A stretch of 64,000 nt of DNA from Perognathus longimembris pacificus (GCF_023159225.1 NC_063173.1:8222852-8286851); one strand, 5' to 3'. Counted from the stretch's first letter, positions 12,215 through 23,615 are shown. Notes: generated from the letters alone by a model not told the origin. Numbers and translations are program-made.

Positions 12215-12401
12215 TCTTTCACAATATTTGAAGTAGAAATGACTGATGAATTATGAACTGAAGACATGAGAACAGCAATGAGCTTTGACCAAGATAAAGT
12301 AAAATCCAAGTGAAGTCCTAATTCTACCACAACTGTTACTTAGCACGTACCAGAAGTAGTTTTTGTTGTTTTGTTTTTATTGTTTTGTTTTGTTTTGTTT
12401 T

Positions 12402-12596
12402 TGGCCAGTCCTGGGGCTTGGACTCAGGCCCTGAGCACTGTCCCTGGCTTCTTTTTGCTCAAGGCTAGCACTCTGCCACTTGAGCCACAGCGCCACTTCT
12501 GGCCGTTTTCTGTATATGTGGTGCTGGGGAATCGAACCCAGGGCTTCATATATACGAGGCAGCGCTCTTGCCACTAGGCCATATCCCCAGCCCCCA
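12402..12596 (-). mobile_element. IDL-Geo SINE
   Basis: Reverse, well-preserved copy. The T-tail has become TTTTG units, and it ends 'ccatatccccagccccc'. Confidence 0.93.
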
Positions 12597-12689
12597 GAAG
12601 TAGTTTTGATAACAACCAGAAGGGATGTGGGAGTTTACAGTATACTCAAATATAAAGTTTCTTGATGTCCTAAAAGTGAACTAGTCTTT

Positions 12690-13968
12690 CTCCTCCTGGG
12701 CTCACACCACCACCCTCCCCTCCAATGTCTTTTCCAAGATGGCCACAGGAAATACAGAGGGAGAGACATGCTTGCATGGCCTTTAGTGTGTTAGTGAAGA
12801 GCTCTTAGGTCCATGGGGTGTCCTTTGGATCCTTGGTCCCCTTTGTCTCTCTGCTGTACAAGAAGTACTCTTGAGATCAAAGGTCCAACGTCTAGGAGCC
12901 CCAAGTTTCGTCCAGCCATGCACCTCATGTGCCAAATAAAGAGATAGTAAAGGGCAGAGAAAGGAGATTTCTCATCCCATGGCAATTATGAGAAGAGAGT
13001 ACCTGAGTACATCTTCAGCCGTCTTCAGAGACAGACTTGAACTAGAGAGAGGTGAAATACAGAGAGTTGGGGGCAGGGGGTGGGAAAGGCATGACTAGTT
13101 AACACCGGCTGAAGTCGCAGGGGTGGCCTGGTTGACCAGTAGCCGGGAGGAGTTCGCTCCCGGCACATAACAGCGAAGGCAGCCTCGGGTTTGGGGCAGT
13201 TTCCTTTGAGATGTTAAGGAGGCACTGCCTGTTGGAGGATCAGTTTGGTCTTCCACACAAACTGCCATCACGGAATCTTCTCTTCCCCCCCGGAGCCCCA
13301 GGTGATGGCAAAGGGGCTGCAGCAAAGGACAGCTCAGATCCAGGGGCACAGACTCACGCGCCACGCTGTGGGCCTTGTGAGCTGCTGATTGTTTGTTAGG
13401 AGCTGCTGCGCCCCCTCCTTGTCGTGATGGTCCCCTTGTCAGCATCTCCATTACTTCGTCATGCTCATCTGCCTGGAAAACGCCTCTTCCAGGCAGTTTG
13501 TGAATCATTTTAGAACCTCAGGAAATGCTGAGGTTTCCTCCATCACTCTCTTTCCTCCCAGTGTCCTTGCTAAAATATGTGAACCATTTGTCTGTCTGTG
13601 CATCCATGTCCTCGATACACAGTCCCTTTGGTTTTTTCAAGTGTATATTCATGTCCCCTGACAAACAACCCATGCTTATTAAATATTTACTGATTGAATA
13701 CCAATGCATGTTGATTCTCCCAGTGAAGGGGTGACCCCGATGCACAGCTTCGATCTTAGGGTAAAAACCTTAGGCGATCCCAAAACATTTGTGAATTGTG
13801 AATGTTGTGTTGAGTCTAGCAGACTGTACCCTGTGTCTCCTCAGGACCCCCTGAAATGAAATAAAGTGTCACAAGGAACTCATCTACAGAGAGAATAGGA
13901 AAACTTAATAGGTGGAGTTTCCATTGCGCCCCCGCCCCCTGTGGCTGTCGGGTTCAGTGCCTCGCGCT
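12690..13968. other. Unassigned intron block without SINEs
   Basis: About 1.3 kb of CCDC83 intron with no SINE, L1 or exon that I can recognise. Several short ORFs overlap on both strands here but lack splice or codon support. It could be an old LTR element or unique DNA. Confidence 0.4.
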
Positions 13969-13969
13969 T

Positions 13970-13986
13970 CCCCCCCCCCCCCCCCG
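13970..13986 (+). repeat. Poly-C homopolymer
   Basis: A C17 run inside a GC-rich stretch (13925-14010). Its length may be inaccurate in the assembly. Confidence 0.9.
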
Positions 13987-14379
13987 TCCCGGGCTGGCTG
14001 CGGACTGCTTCCTGAGTAACTCTGGATCTCTATTTTCATTTGCCCCCCACATCTTCCCGCACAGACACCCCAACTTCACAGGTACACCTGTGAGATGACT
14101 TGTTCAATTCCTTCTTGCAATTTCTTCCCGTGTTTCCTAGACATTCACCATAGAGACGTGGCTTGCAGCGTCTCCGGCCCCCCTTTCCTTTTTCACGACT
14201 TGAGTACAGTTGGTGAGTCTGGAGAAGCATGGAAGGGCCAGGGACACAGTGCACACACGTGTGGCTCCGTCCTCCGTCCCACCCCCCACCCCACACCCCC
14301 CGTAGAGCAATGTGTGCTAATAAAATAAACCCAAATGAGGAAAGCAGAACCCTCAAGATGTGGTCATAGCCAAGCAGCG

Positions 14380-14565
14380 CGGGGGCCTGGTGCCGGCTAG
14401 CTACTCAGGAGGGAGAAATGAGAGGATCGAGGTTCAAAGCCAGCCTGGGGGAAACAGTGTGAAACTCCATCTGGAACTCGCCAGCCAGTGCCTGAGTGGA
14501 GGTGTGGTTCGAATGGTAGACTCCACGCTGAGTCAAAAACTGGCACGCGCACGTGCACACACATG
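14380..14565 (+). mobile_element. B1-Geo dimeric SINE (diverged)
   Basis: Forward copy with 'ctagctactcaggaggg' and 'gttcaaagccagcctggggg'. The right monomer is truncated and runs into mixed CA/CG repeats. Confidence 0.75.
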
Positions 14566-14657
14566 CACACGCACGCTGTACTGGGAAGCAACTTAGTTCT
14601 TATACTTTTATCAAACATGATCTCATTCAACGCTTCACTTTTTAAGATGTCATGGAT

Positions 14658-14872
14658 TTGGGGCTGGGGATATGGCCTAGTGGCAAGAGTGCCTGCCTCG
14701 GATACACGAGGCCCTAGGTTCAATTCCCCAGCACCACATATACAGAAAACGGCCAGAAGTGGCGCTGTGGCTCAAGTGGCAGAGTGCTAGCCTTGAGCAA
14801 AAGGAAGCCAGGGACAGTGCTCAGACCCTGAGTCCAAGGCCCAGGACTGGCCAAAAAAAAAAAAAAAAAAAA
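14658..14872 (+). mobile_element. IDL-Geo SINE
   Basis: Full forward dimer with an A20 tail, flanked on both sides by 'aagatgtcatggat' (14644 and 14871). This is a 14-bp target-site duplication. Confidence 0.95.
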
Positions 14873-14884
14873 GATGTCATGGAT

Positions 14885-15700
14885 CTTACGTTTAGAGAAA
14901 ATGATGACAAAAGAACTTATATTTGACTGTAAAGAAAGCCTTGACTCTGCGAAAACCACACATGACACTTTCCTTGCTTTTACTTTTATAATTCAATGGA
15001 AATAAAAGATTGAAAAATATGCCAAGTTTAATTTAATCATAGGAGAAAAGGGCTTAATAATAAAAGACATAATTTTAAGGAAATTCAATAGATTTTAATT
15101 ACTTCTTATTTCAATAAATATTCATTTTAGCATCATTAAATTTACATACAAAATCAATGTAGATCATTCCTGGTTTGATGTTTTATTACAAGACTTAAAA
15201 ACTGTCTGGCAACCGAACAATGAATGTCAATTTCTTGGGGGCAGGTTTAGAATGAGTAACAATGGATTGTTCAATAATGGAGTGCTTGGAGGTATTTCTC
15301 CATCTAACTTCTTTCAACAGTAACCAGAATTTCAGATCCCTGGGAAGGATACAAAGATTTCTTGTTGTATGAATGTCATTATTCGGTCTAATTTAGCATG
15401 CTTATTAAGAAAATGAACAGAACTGAAATCTTCAAACGACTTAAACTGATTTAACAAATGGAAAACCGAGAAACTAAACAAAGGAAAGAAGTTAACATGA
15501 GGAGACCTAAGGCTTCCATAAAATGTTCAAAAGACAATTTCAAAAATAGGTATTTTATTCTACATCCCTGTCTTATTAGCATTAGCTAAATATTCTTTCC
15601 TGATTTCTGTCATAGGTATTTGAGGATCTTCCAATTTTTCTCCCTCCTTTTTGCTTTCTCACTCCAGAAATGTAAATATATTTGTATGATTATAAAAGCT
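14885..15700. other. AT-rich intron sequence, nothing recognised
   Basis: About 0.8 kb of AT-rich CCDC83 intron with no exon, SINE or tandem repeat that I can support. Confidence 0.6.
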
Positions 15701-15701
15701 A

Positions 15702-15781
15702 GAGCCAGGCACTATAACCCTCGCTACTCAGGAGGCTGAGATCTGAAGATCCCATTTCGAAGCCAGTCCAGCCAGGAAAGT
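15702..15781 (+). mobile_element. B1 monomer fragment
   Basis: 'gctactcaggaggctgagat' and 'cgaagccagtccagcc' with no right monomer. Confidence 0.75.
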
Positions 15782-16164
15782 AATACATGCTTTTCTTTCT
15801 CACACCAAACCACCCACAGTTCTTGAGCCTCTTGTATGCTGCTGCTTTGTAGTTACGTGTGTTTGTATATTCACTGGATTATAAACTGTGGGGAGGGGCG
15901 GGAACCTGGTCTCATTCACGGTTGTATCCTGCATCTAGCTCAGAACCATGACTTGAATGCTACATTTTCAGTAATGTAAGAAATGCTTCAAAATTCTGAA
16001 GTGCAATTCCATCTTAGTGACCTTGTCAGTCCTCAGCTGCGCTCGGGGCAGCTCTGCAGAAGCCATGGGGAACGGAAGCACCGGCGGGGTTTGGTTTGGT
16101 TTTTTCCTTATCCCATTCCCTCAATGCCCTTATGACTTCCCCTTCCCTCTTCATTTTCCCCCCC

Positions 16165-16346
16165 ACCAGACCTGGGGCTTGAACTCAGGGCCTGGGCACT
16201 GTCCCTGAGCTTCTTTTTCTCAAGGCTAGCGCTCTTCCACTTGAGCCACTTCTGGCTTCTTCTGTGTATGTGGTACTGAGGAATCGAACCCAGGGCTTCA
16301 TGTATGCTAGGCAAGCGCTCTACCACTAAGCTACATGGTCAGCCCC
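16165..16346 (-). mobile_element. IDL-Geo SINE
   Basis: Reverse copy: 'gggcttgaactcagggcctg' to 'acatggtcagcccc', with a short deletion at the monomer junction. Confidence 0.88.
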
Positions 16347-16567
16347 CCACCCCTGTTCATTGTTCTATTAATCTCAACATCCTCCACTCTCTATACGTAG
16401 TTCTAACTCTCCCAACTCTCCTGATCTCTCCCATGAACACCTAGTCTGGCACCCACGCGGCCCCATGGGGTGGGGGCAGAGAGGACAGTCGGGGGTCAGT
16501 CTGGAAGTGTTTCCTTCCCACTCTTTAGACAGCAGTTAACAAAATGTACTTCAAAAACTGATGAGGA

Positions 16568-16803
16568 AGCTGGGCACCAGGGACTCATGCTGGTAATCCT
16601 GGCCAGTAGATCCCAGGCGGCTGAGAGCTGAGGATTGTAGAGTTCAAAGCCAACCCAGGCAGAAAAGCCCAAGAGATTCTTATCTTCCATTAACCATCAA
16701 AAACCCAGAGGTGGAGCTAAGGCTCACGTGGTAGGGGCCCAGCCTGGAGCGGCAAAGCTAAGGGACAGTGCCCATGACCTAAGTTCAAGTCCCAATATCA
16801 GTG
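16568..16803 (+). mobile_element. B1-Geo dimeric SINE
   Basis: Forward copy: 'gctgggcaccagggactcat' through 'ttcaagtcccaatatcagt'. The tail has turned into a CA repeat. Confidence 0.83.
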
Positions 16804-16880
16804 CTTGCACCTGCATGCGCGCATGCGCACACACACACACACGCGTACACACACACGCATACACACACACACATACACTA
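16804..16880 (+). repeat. Interrupted (CA)n microsatellite
   Basis: CA units broken by GCG and TA steps. It directly continues the SINE that ends at 16803. Confidence 0.93.
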
Positions 16881-17160
16881 ATGATGGCTTATGACTAGAA
16901 TCCTAACTATAATATAGAAGTTTACAGAAAAGGCTACTAAGTGTACGCTTCCCTTTTTCAAAACACCATAGCACATAATTTTTCACGTGTTACCAGTCTT
17001 TCTTGTATTCTTCAAATAGATCCTCACTGAGCTACCAGTACACCGTATTGATAGATTAACTGGCCTTGCTTAGATTCAGCAGTGCATTGGAAGGGTAGAC
17101 AAGGACACTTTCTATTCTCCATAGTAACTGCCCATGCAACAAGTTCTGAAAATTACCTAG

Positions 17161-17511
<351 letters not shown>

Positions 17512-18204
17512 TAATTGCTCAGTGCTTCAGCCAGAGGGCACTAGTTAGAAAGCAGTGCCCAGGATGGCCCAGGAGGGCGGGGACTGTTACCACATAGATG
17601 GGGTGCAGAGTTAGCACAAGGGAGTGGGTAACTGAGGTTCTAGAAGCTTCTTAGAGATGTATTGGACATTGAATTACCTAGTAGACTCTAGAATTCTCGG
17701 CATGATGAAGTGGTAAAATGACTTTGTAGGAGGAGAAAGTGGCTGGCACTGCAAGTCCCAGTGTTCCCTGGGCAGGAGAAACCCGGTGTATCCATGGCTT
17801 TGTGTTTGGGTTGGCTAGCTTCCACACCCGACTCCCCCGAAGCCTTACATCCCTCTTGACGGAAGCTGGGGCTCTTGAATATGGAATTAACATTCAAAAG
17901 GTCATTCATAACTCAGACACAGACACAAGACATACTCTCAGGCTCGAATCCTTGCCACCCGCTGCTGTCCTCCGTGTGGTCCTGCCCGACCTCTCGCGGC
18001 TGTCACTACTGTGTGGCTTCGAACCCTGCCTGTCCTGCTATCCATTGTCCCCGCTCTGAACTGGCTAGACCTGGGCACAGCGCTGCCCTGTGCCCCGCCA
18101 GCTCCCCTCTTGTGTTGTGATCAGCCCAGGCTGCTGCGCTTGGCTGAGTGCTGATGTGGCTAGGATAATGACAAAGACTTCTTTAATGGACCACAGACTG
18201 GCAA

Positions 18205-18928
18205 GGACAGGAAGGGCCGTGTGGACGGGGAGGAAGGGCGGTGTGGACAGGGAGGAAGGGCGGTGTGGACAGGGAGGAAGGGCCGTGTGGACGGGAAGGA
18301 AGGGCGGTGTGGACAGGGAGGAAGGGGGGTGTGGACAGGGAGGAAGGGCGGTGTGGATGGGAAGGAAGGGCGGTGTGGACAGGAAGGAAGGGCCCTGTGG
18401 ACGGGAAGGAAGGACGGTGTGGACAGGAAGGAAGGGCCGTGTGGACGGGAAGGAAGGGCCGTGTGGACAGGGAGGAAGGGCCGTGTGGACGGGAAGGAAG
18501 GGCGGTGTGGACAGGGAGGAAGGGGGGTGTGGACAGGGAGGAAGGGCCCTGTGGATGGGAAGGAAGGGCCGTGTGGACAGGGAGGAAGGGCGGTGTGGAC
18601 AGGGAGGAAGGGCGGTGTGGACAGGGAGGAAGGGCGGTGTGGACGGGGAGGGAGGGCGGTGTGGACAGGGAGGAAGGGGGGTGTGGACAGGGAGGAAGGG
18701 GGGTGTGGACGGGGAGGAAGGGGGGTGTGGACGGGAAGGAAGGGCGGTGTGGACGGGGAGGAAGGGCGGTGTGGACGGGGAGGAAGGGCGGTGTGGACGG
18801 GGAGGAAGGGCGGTGTGGACGGGGAGGAAGGGCCGTGTGGACGGGGAGGAAGGGGGGTGTGGACAGGGAGGAAGGGCGGTGTGGACGGGGAGGAAGGGCG
18901 GTGTGGACGGGGAGGAAGGGCGGTGTGG
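18205..18928 (+). repeat. 22-bp G-rich minisatellite, about 33 copies
   Basis: The unit is GTGTGGAC(A/G)GG(G/A)AGGAAGGG(C/G)(G/C). GTGTGG starts at 18219 and recurs at multiples of 22 wherever I checked (18241, 18263, 18285, .. 18901, 18923), with no sign of an indel. Because 22 is not a multiple of 3 and the unit lacks stops, long open frames appear in all frames on both strands; these are not genes. Left-half units mix variants, while right-half units are mostly one type. It lies in a CCDC83 intron. Confidence 0.98.
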
Positions 18929-19074
18929 AACGTCTTTGCAATGCTGAGGAGGTGCCCCGCTACTGAGCTGCCCCAGCCGGGATGGGACACTTTCCCTCCG
19001 CCATCTGCTATGCCAGCCAGGAGTCAACGCTGCCCTCCCTCCCCCGCCCCCACCCCAAGATCAGGAGTGCAAAA

Positions 19075-19095
19075 TCCCCCCCCCCCCCCCCCCCG
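19075..19095 (+). repeat. Poly-C homopolymer
   Basis: A run of about 19 C within 'aaatcc..gccgg', just right of the minisatellite. Confidence 0.9.
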
Positions 19096-19257
19096 CCGGT
19101 GTGGCTGAGCCAGTGGCTCTGCTTGTCCTTGGAAGAGGTGAAATCAGAGTGTGGGCAAGGGAGAAGCAGCTTCGGGAAAGCCCAGGGCCTGGACGGGGCG
19201 CCCGCGAGGCGGCTCCCGGCCCCAGCTCCTGCACTCCTGCGCTCACTTCCCGTCTGC

Positions 19258-19332
19258 TTCCTGGCTGGATGGCAGCCCCCCTCCCCCCTCCCCCCTCCCC
19301 TTCCCCCTCCCCCCTCCCCTCCCCCCCCCCAG
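19258..19332 (+). repeat. C-rich polypyrimidine tract
   Basis: CCCCTCCCCC and CCTTCC units form a near-pure pyrimidine strand at 19279-19330. Confidence 0.9.
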
Positions 19333-19524
19333 GCCACTGTGGGGAAGATGTGAGCAAGATGTGCACGAATCGGGAACTGTGTGCATCCTCCATGTCCCCA
19401 TAGACTCACTGAGAAGCGGGGCCCATTTCCAAGCCAACGAAAACCAACACGCGGCACATTGAGGATCCATTACATGCAAAGCTGACCAAACACACTGTGC
19501 ACATATACACACACATATATACTA

Positions 19525-19955
19525 TTATCAGACTGATGTACAGACAGGTTACAGTTTCATGCGTTAGGCCTTGGGTACATTTCTTGTACTGTTTGTTACC
19601 TCCTCCCTCATTCCCCCCTCCCCCTTCCCCTTTCCCCCCATGAGTTGTTCAGTTGATTTACACCCAACAGCTTTGCAAGTATTGCTTTTGTAGTCGTTTG
19701 TCTTTTTACCCCGCGTCTCTCGATTTTGGTATTCCCTTCCAATTTCCTAGTTGTAATACCAGCATACACGGTCTCCAATGTACTCAGATGAGATACAGAG
19801 ATAGCGCAGGTGCAGCCACAGGAAGGGGACACAAGAGCATCATCCACAGTAGAAGCTACGGTTTCGCACGGCATGTGGAACGTGATTACAACGGTGATGG
19901 AACAGTCGTTCCCACAACATGGAGCTCATCTCACTTAGCATCATCTTAGGTGACC
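19525..19955 (-). mobile_element. L1 3'-end fragment, antisense
   Basis: Closely parallels 24065-24400 across several hundred bases ('ccatgagttgttcagttgat', 'agtattgctttt.tagtcg', 'cacttagcatcatctta'). Read on the minus strand it is the 3' end of an L1 of this lineage. Confidence 0.75.
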
Positions 19956-20019
19956 AAACACACTTGAAAAATTATTCCGTTTTAAAACTCGGGGAGAAAA
20001 AAAACTGCACCAAGGCAGC

Positions 20020-20263
20020 TGGCAGCCGCTGTGCCCGGCTCCCCCTCCGCAGGGCCGCGCCCGCCACCCCGAGCCGCCCTGCGGCCGCCCAGTGCGTTCT
20101 CGCCTTTAACGTCGTGAGCATCCGTCCTTCAGACACGCACCCGGCGCCCCGAACGAGTAAGACGGGGCGGGCGCGCGTGCAGCGGGCCTGCAGCCCTGGC
20201 TCCCCACCCGCACTGGACCCCGGCGAGCAGGGGCCACCCACACGCTCTCCTTGGTTCTTTCAG
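20020..20263. other. GC-rich, CpG-dense intron block next to a CCDC83 exon
   Basis: Dense CpG ('gggccgcgcccgcc', 'gcggccgcccagtgcg', 'ggcgggcgcgcgtgc') contrasts with the AT-rich surroundings and continues into the exon at 20264. No TATA box or recognised transcript was seen. Confidence 0.7.
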
Positions 20264-20346
20264 GCGGCTCTACCTCGCCCAGGCCACCGGGCAGCCCGAG
20301 GCGCCTCCCGGAGGAACGATCCTGCACTTCTCAGGCCAACCAACAG
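20264..20346 (+). CDS. CCDC83: CCDC83 coding exon (GC-rich, divergent)
   Basis: The acceptor is ggttctttcag and the donor gtggcg. With the AG carried from 17432 it reads RRLYLAQATGQPEAPPGG then TILHFSGQPT plus one base. That base completes the Glu codon at 21244, so the frame is closed on both sides (1 + 81 + 1). The RLYL.QA core is what I recall from human CCDC83; the rest looks divergent and rich in G/C-ending codons. The exon sits at the edge of a strongly GC-rich block. The donor is weak (gtggcg), so the 3' boundary is slightly less certain than the others. Confidence 0.87.
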
Positions 20347-20477
20347 GTGGCGTTCTGTGGCGGTGTTGATTTTTTTTTTCTCAATTTAATGAACAGCTAC
20401 TAACCATCTCTTATGGGCGGGTACCCCACCCACAAAAGCTACTCAGGGCAGAGTCACAGACTTCCTGCTGTGTGTTC

Positions 20478-20700
20478 TATCCTCTCTCCCTTCCTCTCCC
20501 TCCCCCTCCCTCCCTCCCTCCCCCTCTCTCTCCCTCCCTCCCCCTCTCTCTCCCTCCCCCTCCCTCTCTCTTTCTCTCTCTCCCTCCCTCCCTCCCTCTC
20601 CCTCCCCCCTCTCTCTCCCAGCCTCTCTTTCTCCCTTTCCTCTCCGTCTCTCCCTCAGTCTGTCTATACCTCTGTCTCTCTCTCTCATCTCTTCTTTCTT
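20478..20700 (+). repeat. (CT/CCCT)n polypyrimidine tract
   Basis: About 220 bases of nearly uninterrupted pyrimidine (CTCT, CCTCCC units). It explains the Ser/Leu/Pro-rich open frames here. Confidence 0.95.
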
Positions 20701-20795
20701 TTGGTCTCACTGTATAGCCCTGGCTGGCCTTGAACGCATGATGTTCCGGCCTCAGCCTCCCAGGTGCCAGAATGACAGGCAAGCACCACAATACT
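20701..20795 (-). mobile_element. B1 monomer
   Basis: Reverse B1: 'tctcactgtatagccctggc' and 'cctcagcctcccaggtgcca', with the preceding CT tract as its altered tail. Confidence 0.82.
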
Positions 20796-21243
20796 TCGTT
20801 TCTAATTGAACTTGACCAGTGAAAAGCGACAGGGTATTTCCCCACACTGGCATACTTTGGGTCCCAGCTTAGCCAACCGAAAGCCATATTTGTTTCCAAA
20901 TGATACTGAACTCACTAGCTAACAGAAGGCAATATAATTTGGAGCTTCTTAAAATGAGGCTGCTCCTTACTTTAATCAATACTTTCTATTTCTTTTCTTC
21001 TCTTTCTCTTGTTTCCCACCGATTTCTCCTTCCCCCTTCCACTTTGTTTTCTTGCTTTTTCTCCAGTGCTGGGATTGGCCCACATGCTAGGCTGAAACTA
21101 CCATTGACCTATAATCCTAGCTCCAGATTTTACATTTCTGACAGGCAAAGTCCTTTTGAATTAAAAATGTGTCACCGGATCTATCGCATGTTACGTTTAA
21201 ATCCTTCCACCACGTGTATCTAACTGCGTTGTGTTCATCACAG

Positions 21244-21425
21244 AAGAGCCGTCAAAATTAGAGACGACAGACTCGAGATCTTTAGGGGAGCTGGGTAGCA
21301 TCATCTGTAAAGACAGCAGTGACGACGTCCAGCGCCTGAAGACACTCGAGGGGTTCGGGTCCTGGCAAGAGCTCGGGGGCTCTCCTCTGAACTTTTTACT
21401 GTACGAGGATGAGCGGGATTTCAAG
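21244..21425 (+). CDS. CCDC83: CCDC83 coding exon (acidic C-terminal region)
   Basis: The acceptor is gttcatcacag and the donor gtaagc. It encodes EEPSKLETTDSRSLGELGS, continues through an acidic variable part, and ends FLLYEDERDFK on a codon boundary. The closing LLYEDExDFK motif is the well conserved part, while the middle (CKDSSDDVQRLKTLEGFGSW) looks fast-evolving. A B1-Geo SINE begins about 20 bases after the donor. Confidence 0.94.
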
Positions 21426-21445
21426 GTAAGCTTCATGAAAGCATC

Positions 21446-21648
21446 CGGGCTCCAGTGGTTCACAGCTGTGATCCTAGCTGCTCGGGAGTCTAAGATCTGA
21501 GAACTGCGGTTCAAAGCCAGCCCAGGCAGGAGAGTGTGAGACTAACTAATCAGCAAAAAGTCTTTAAGGATGTAGCTCAAGTGGTAGAGCACCAGCCTTG
21601 AGCAAATGAGCTAAGCAAGAGCATGAGGCCCTGAGTTCAACCACCCCC
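21446..21648 (+). mobile_element. B1-Geo dimeric SINE
   Basis: Forward copy starting about 20 bases after the CCDC83 donor at 21425. The right part reads 'agctcaagtggtagagcacc'. Confidence 0.87.
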
Positions 21649-21834
21649 CCCCCACCCAAGATGAATGAATGTCCTAGTCTCTCAACTGTACACTCCAGGT
21701 GCTCCAATATGCATCTTGGAATCATGGCTCTCATTGTTGCGGTGAGTGCAGACTGGCAAACAATTGTACACAAAATCTACATGGGTGCCATTCGTTTGAG
21801 AGCGGGGCATATTTACTTCCACACGAATGGTGTT

Positions 21835-21930
21835 TGCTTTTATCCCTTTTGAAGTTATGTACATCAGGTAAAGAAGACGTTGCTTTTTGGACAATGTTAC
21901 CCTTTCACGCCTTCCATTTCCCCCTCCCGT
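21835..21930 (-). mobile_element. L1 3'UTR-derived fragment (tentative)
   Basis: 'tatgtacatcaggtaaagaa' with 'ttttggacaatgttaccctt' resembles the unit at about 60620-60710. Confidence 0.45.
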
Positions 21931-21944
21931 TTGTTGTTATTTTT

Positions 21945-22050
21945 GAGGTAGAGTCTTGCTTCGTCGCCTAGCCAGGTAGTCTCAAACATGGGATCCACTT
22001 GCCTCCATTTCTGAGTGCTGGGTTACAGGTGCACACCGTGACGTCATGCC
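21945..22050 (-). mobile_element. B1 monomer
   Basis: Reverse B1 with 'gaggtagagtcttgcttcgt' and 'tgctgggttacaggtgcaca'. Confidence 0.75.
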
Positions 22051-22261
22051 TGATGGTGGTACAACTATCACGTCCTTAGTGTATAAAGTGGTAGATCTCC
22101 ATCAATTCCCTTTCCCTTTCATAGTGGAACAGTTTGAAAATGAAATACAGGTAGGGAGGGGCAAGCAGGAGAAAATGAAGGATGGGGTAACATTGTCTAA
22201 AAGCAAATGTAATCACTACCTTACTTTTGTAACTGTAACTCCTCATTCATCCCCTTTCTTG

Positions 22262-22468
22262 TTTTTTTTTTTTTTTTGCCAGTCCTGGAGCTTGAACTCA
22301 CGGCCTGAGCACTGTCCCTGGCTTCTTTTTGTTCAAGGCTAGCACTCTGCCACTTGAGCCACAGCCCCACTTCCGGCTTTTCTATATATGTGGTGCTGAG
22401 GAATCGAACCCAGGGCTTCATGTCTACGAGGCGAGCACTCTTGCCAGGAGGCCATATTCCCAGCCCTC
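22262..22468 (-). mobile_element. IDL-Geo SINE
   Basis: Reverse full dimer with a T15 tail, flanked by 'ctcattcatcccctttc' (22242) and 'ctccattcatcacctttc' (22466). This is an imperfect target-site duplication. Confidence 0.95.
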
Positions 22469-22802
22469 CATTCATCACCTTTCAATTGACAAAAATTTTT
22501 TTAAAAAATGAAATGCAAGTGTAAGCAGCCTTGGGAAGTAAAATGTGGCTCCTTTGTTTTCATTCTTTGATTCTGTTAAATTCAAATACCGGGAGCTCTT
22601 TATTGCAAACTCTACAGCATGCCAGGATGTTTGGTAATTTAAGGGGTGAACCAGGAAATGAGCTCTCAAGGACACCCAGATAGCAGGCCCTCGCCTCGGC
22701 TTGCTCACAGGCTATAGATGACAAGAAACAAAGCCAACATTAGCTGGGTAGAGGGGTCAAGGAGAATAAAGGACTACCTGTCAGGGCTAACTTGCCGGTT
22801 AA

Positions 22803-22988
<186 letters not shown>

Positions 22989-23315
22989 GGCTGCAGCCAC
23001 CATGAGAACACCGTGTTCTCCTCAGCACCCCAGGAACCACACGTCGCACTTGCTCCTTTGACTTACACGTTGGTCCATTTTCGAGCCTGTTATTTCAAAA
23101 GGTCAAGATTACATTCAAAACCCAAAGTCTCTAGTATTCAGCTTTCCATTTACTTGTGTGGATGAGTGACAAAAGAAAAACACACTTTGTCTCTCTGTTT
23201 AAGCACCATTCAGAAGCAAAAGAGCAGGTTCACGGTGGTCTCTGGTTCCTTCCCCACTGAAAAAGTCACCATTAATCCAAGATTCCAGCACGAACACCCC
23301 CAGTTGGAGAGGTTT

Positions 23316-23515
23316 CTAGCCGAATGCAAGTGGCTCATGCTTGTAATCCTAGCTCCTCAAGAGGCTGAGATTTGAGGACCGTGGTGACTATTATCTTCAA
23401 TTAACCAGCAAAAAGCTGGACGTAGAGCTGTGGCTAAAGTGGTAGGCCAGCAGTCTTGAGTGAAAAAGCTAAGACAGCGCCCAGGCCCCACGTTCAAGCC
23501 CCAGTTCTGGCTTAT
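23316..23515 (+). mobile_element. B1-Geo dimeric SINE in the CCDC83 3'UTR
   Basis: Forward copy: 'ggctcatgcttgtaatccta' through 'ttcaagccccagttctgg'. It contributes to the transcript if the 23610 signal is used. Confidence 0.87.
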
Positions 23516-23609
23516 AAAAACGTTTGCTTGCCATTGACTGTACATCTTTCCCTCTTACGGTGCAGAATGCAATCTTGCTCTTCAACTAACCTCATTTTTA
23601 AATGAACCA

Positions 23610-23615
23610 AATAAA
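23610..23615 (+). promoter_or_regulatory. Candidate polyadenylation signal for CCDC83
   Basis: An AATAAA hexamer lies about 620 bases after the stop codon. It is the first canonical signal I see on the coding strand. Confidence 0.5.

Noticed and set aside
13095..13508. 137-codon minus-strand open frame and overlapping frames at 13211-13745
   Set aside because: No splice-site or family support, and shadows in several frames. It lies within a CCDC83 intron.
18205..18928. Possible CRISPR array
   Set aside because: The 22-bp units are contiguous with no unique spacers, and this is a mammalian nuclear genome.
18065..19108. Six long overlapping open frames (up to 320 codons) with repetitive RKGGVDREEG- or HTALPPCPH-type peptides
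   Set aside because: They are a direct result of the stop-free 22-bp minisatellite read in all frames. There are no splice sites, no start context and no known family.
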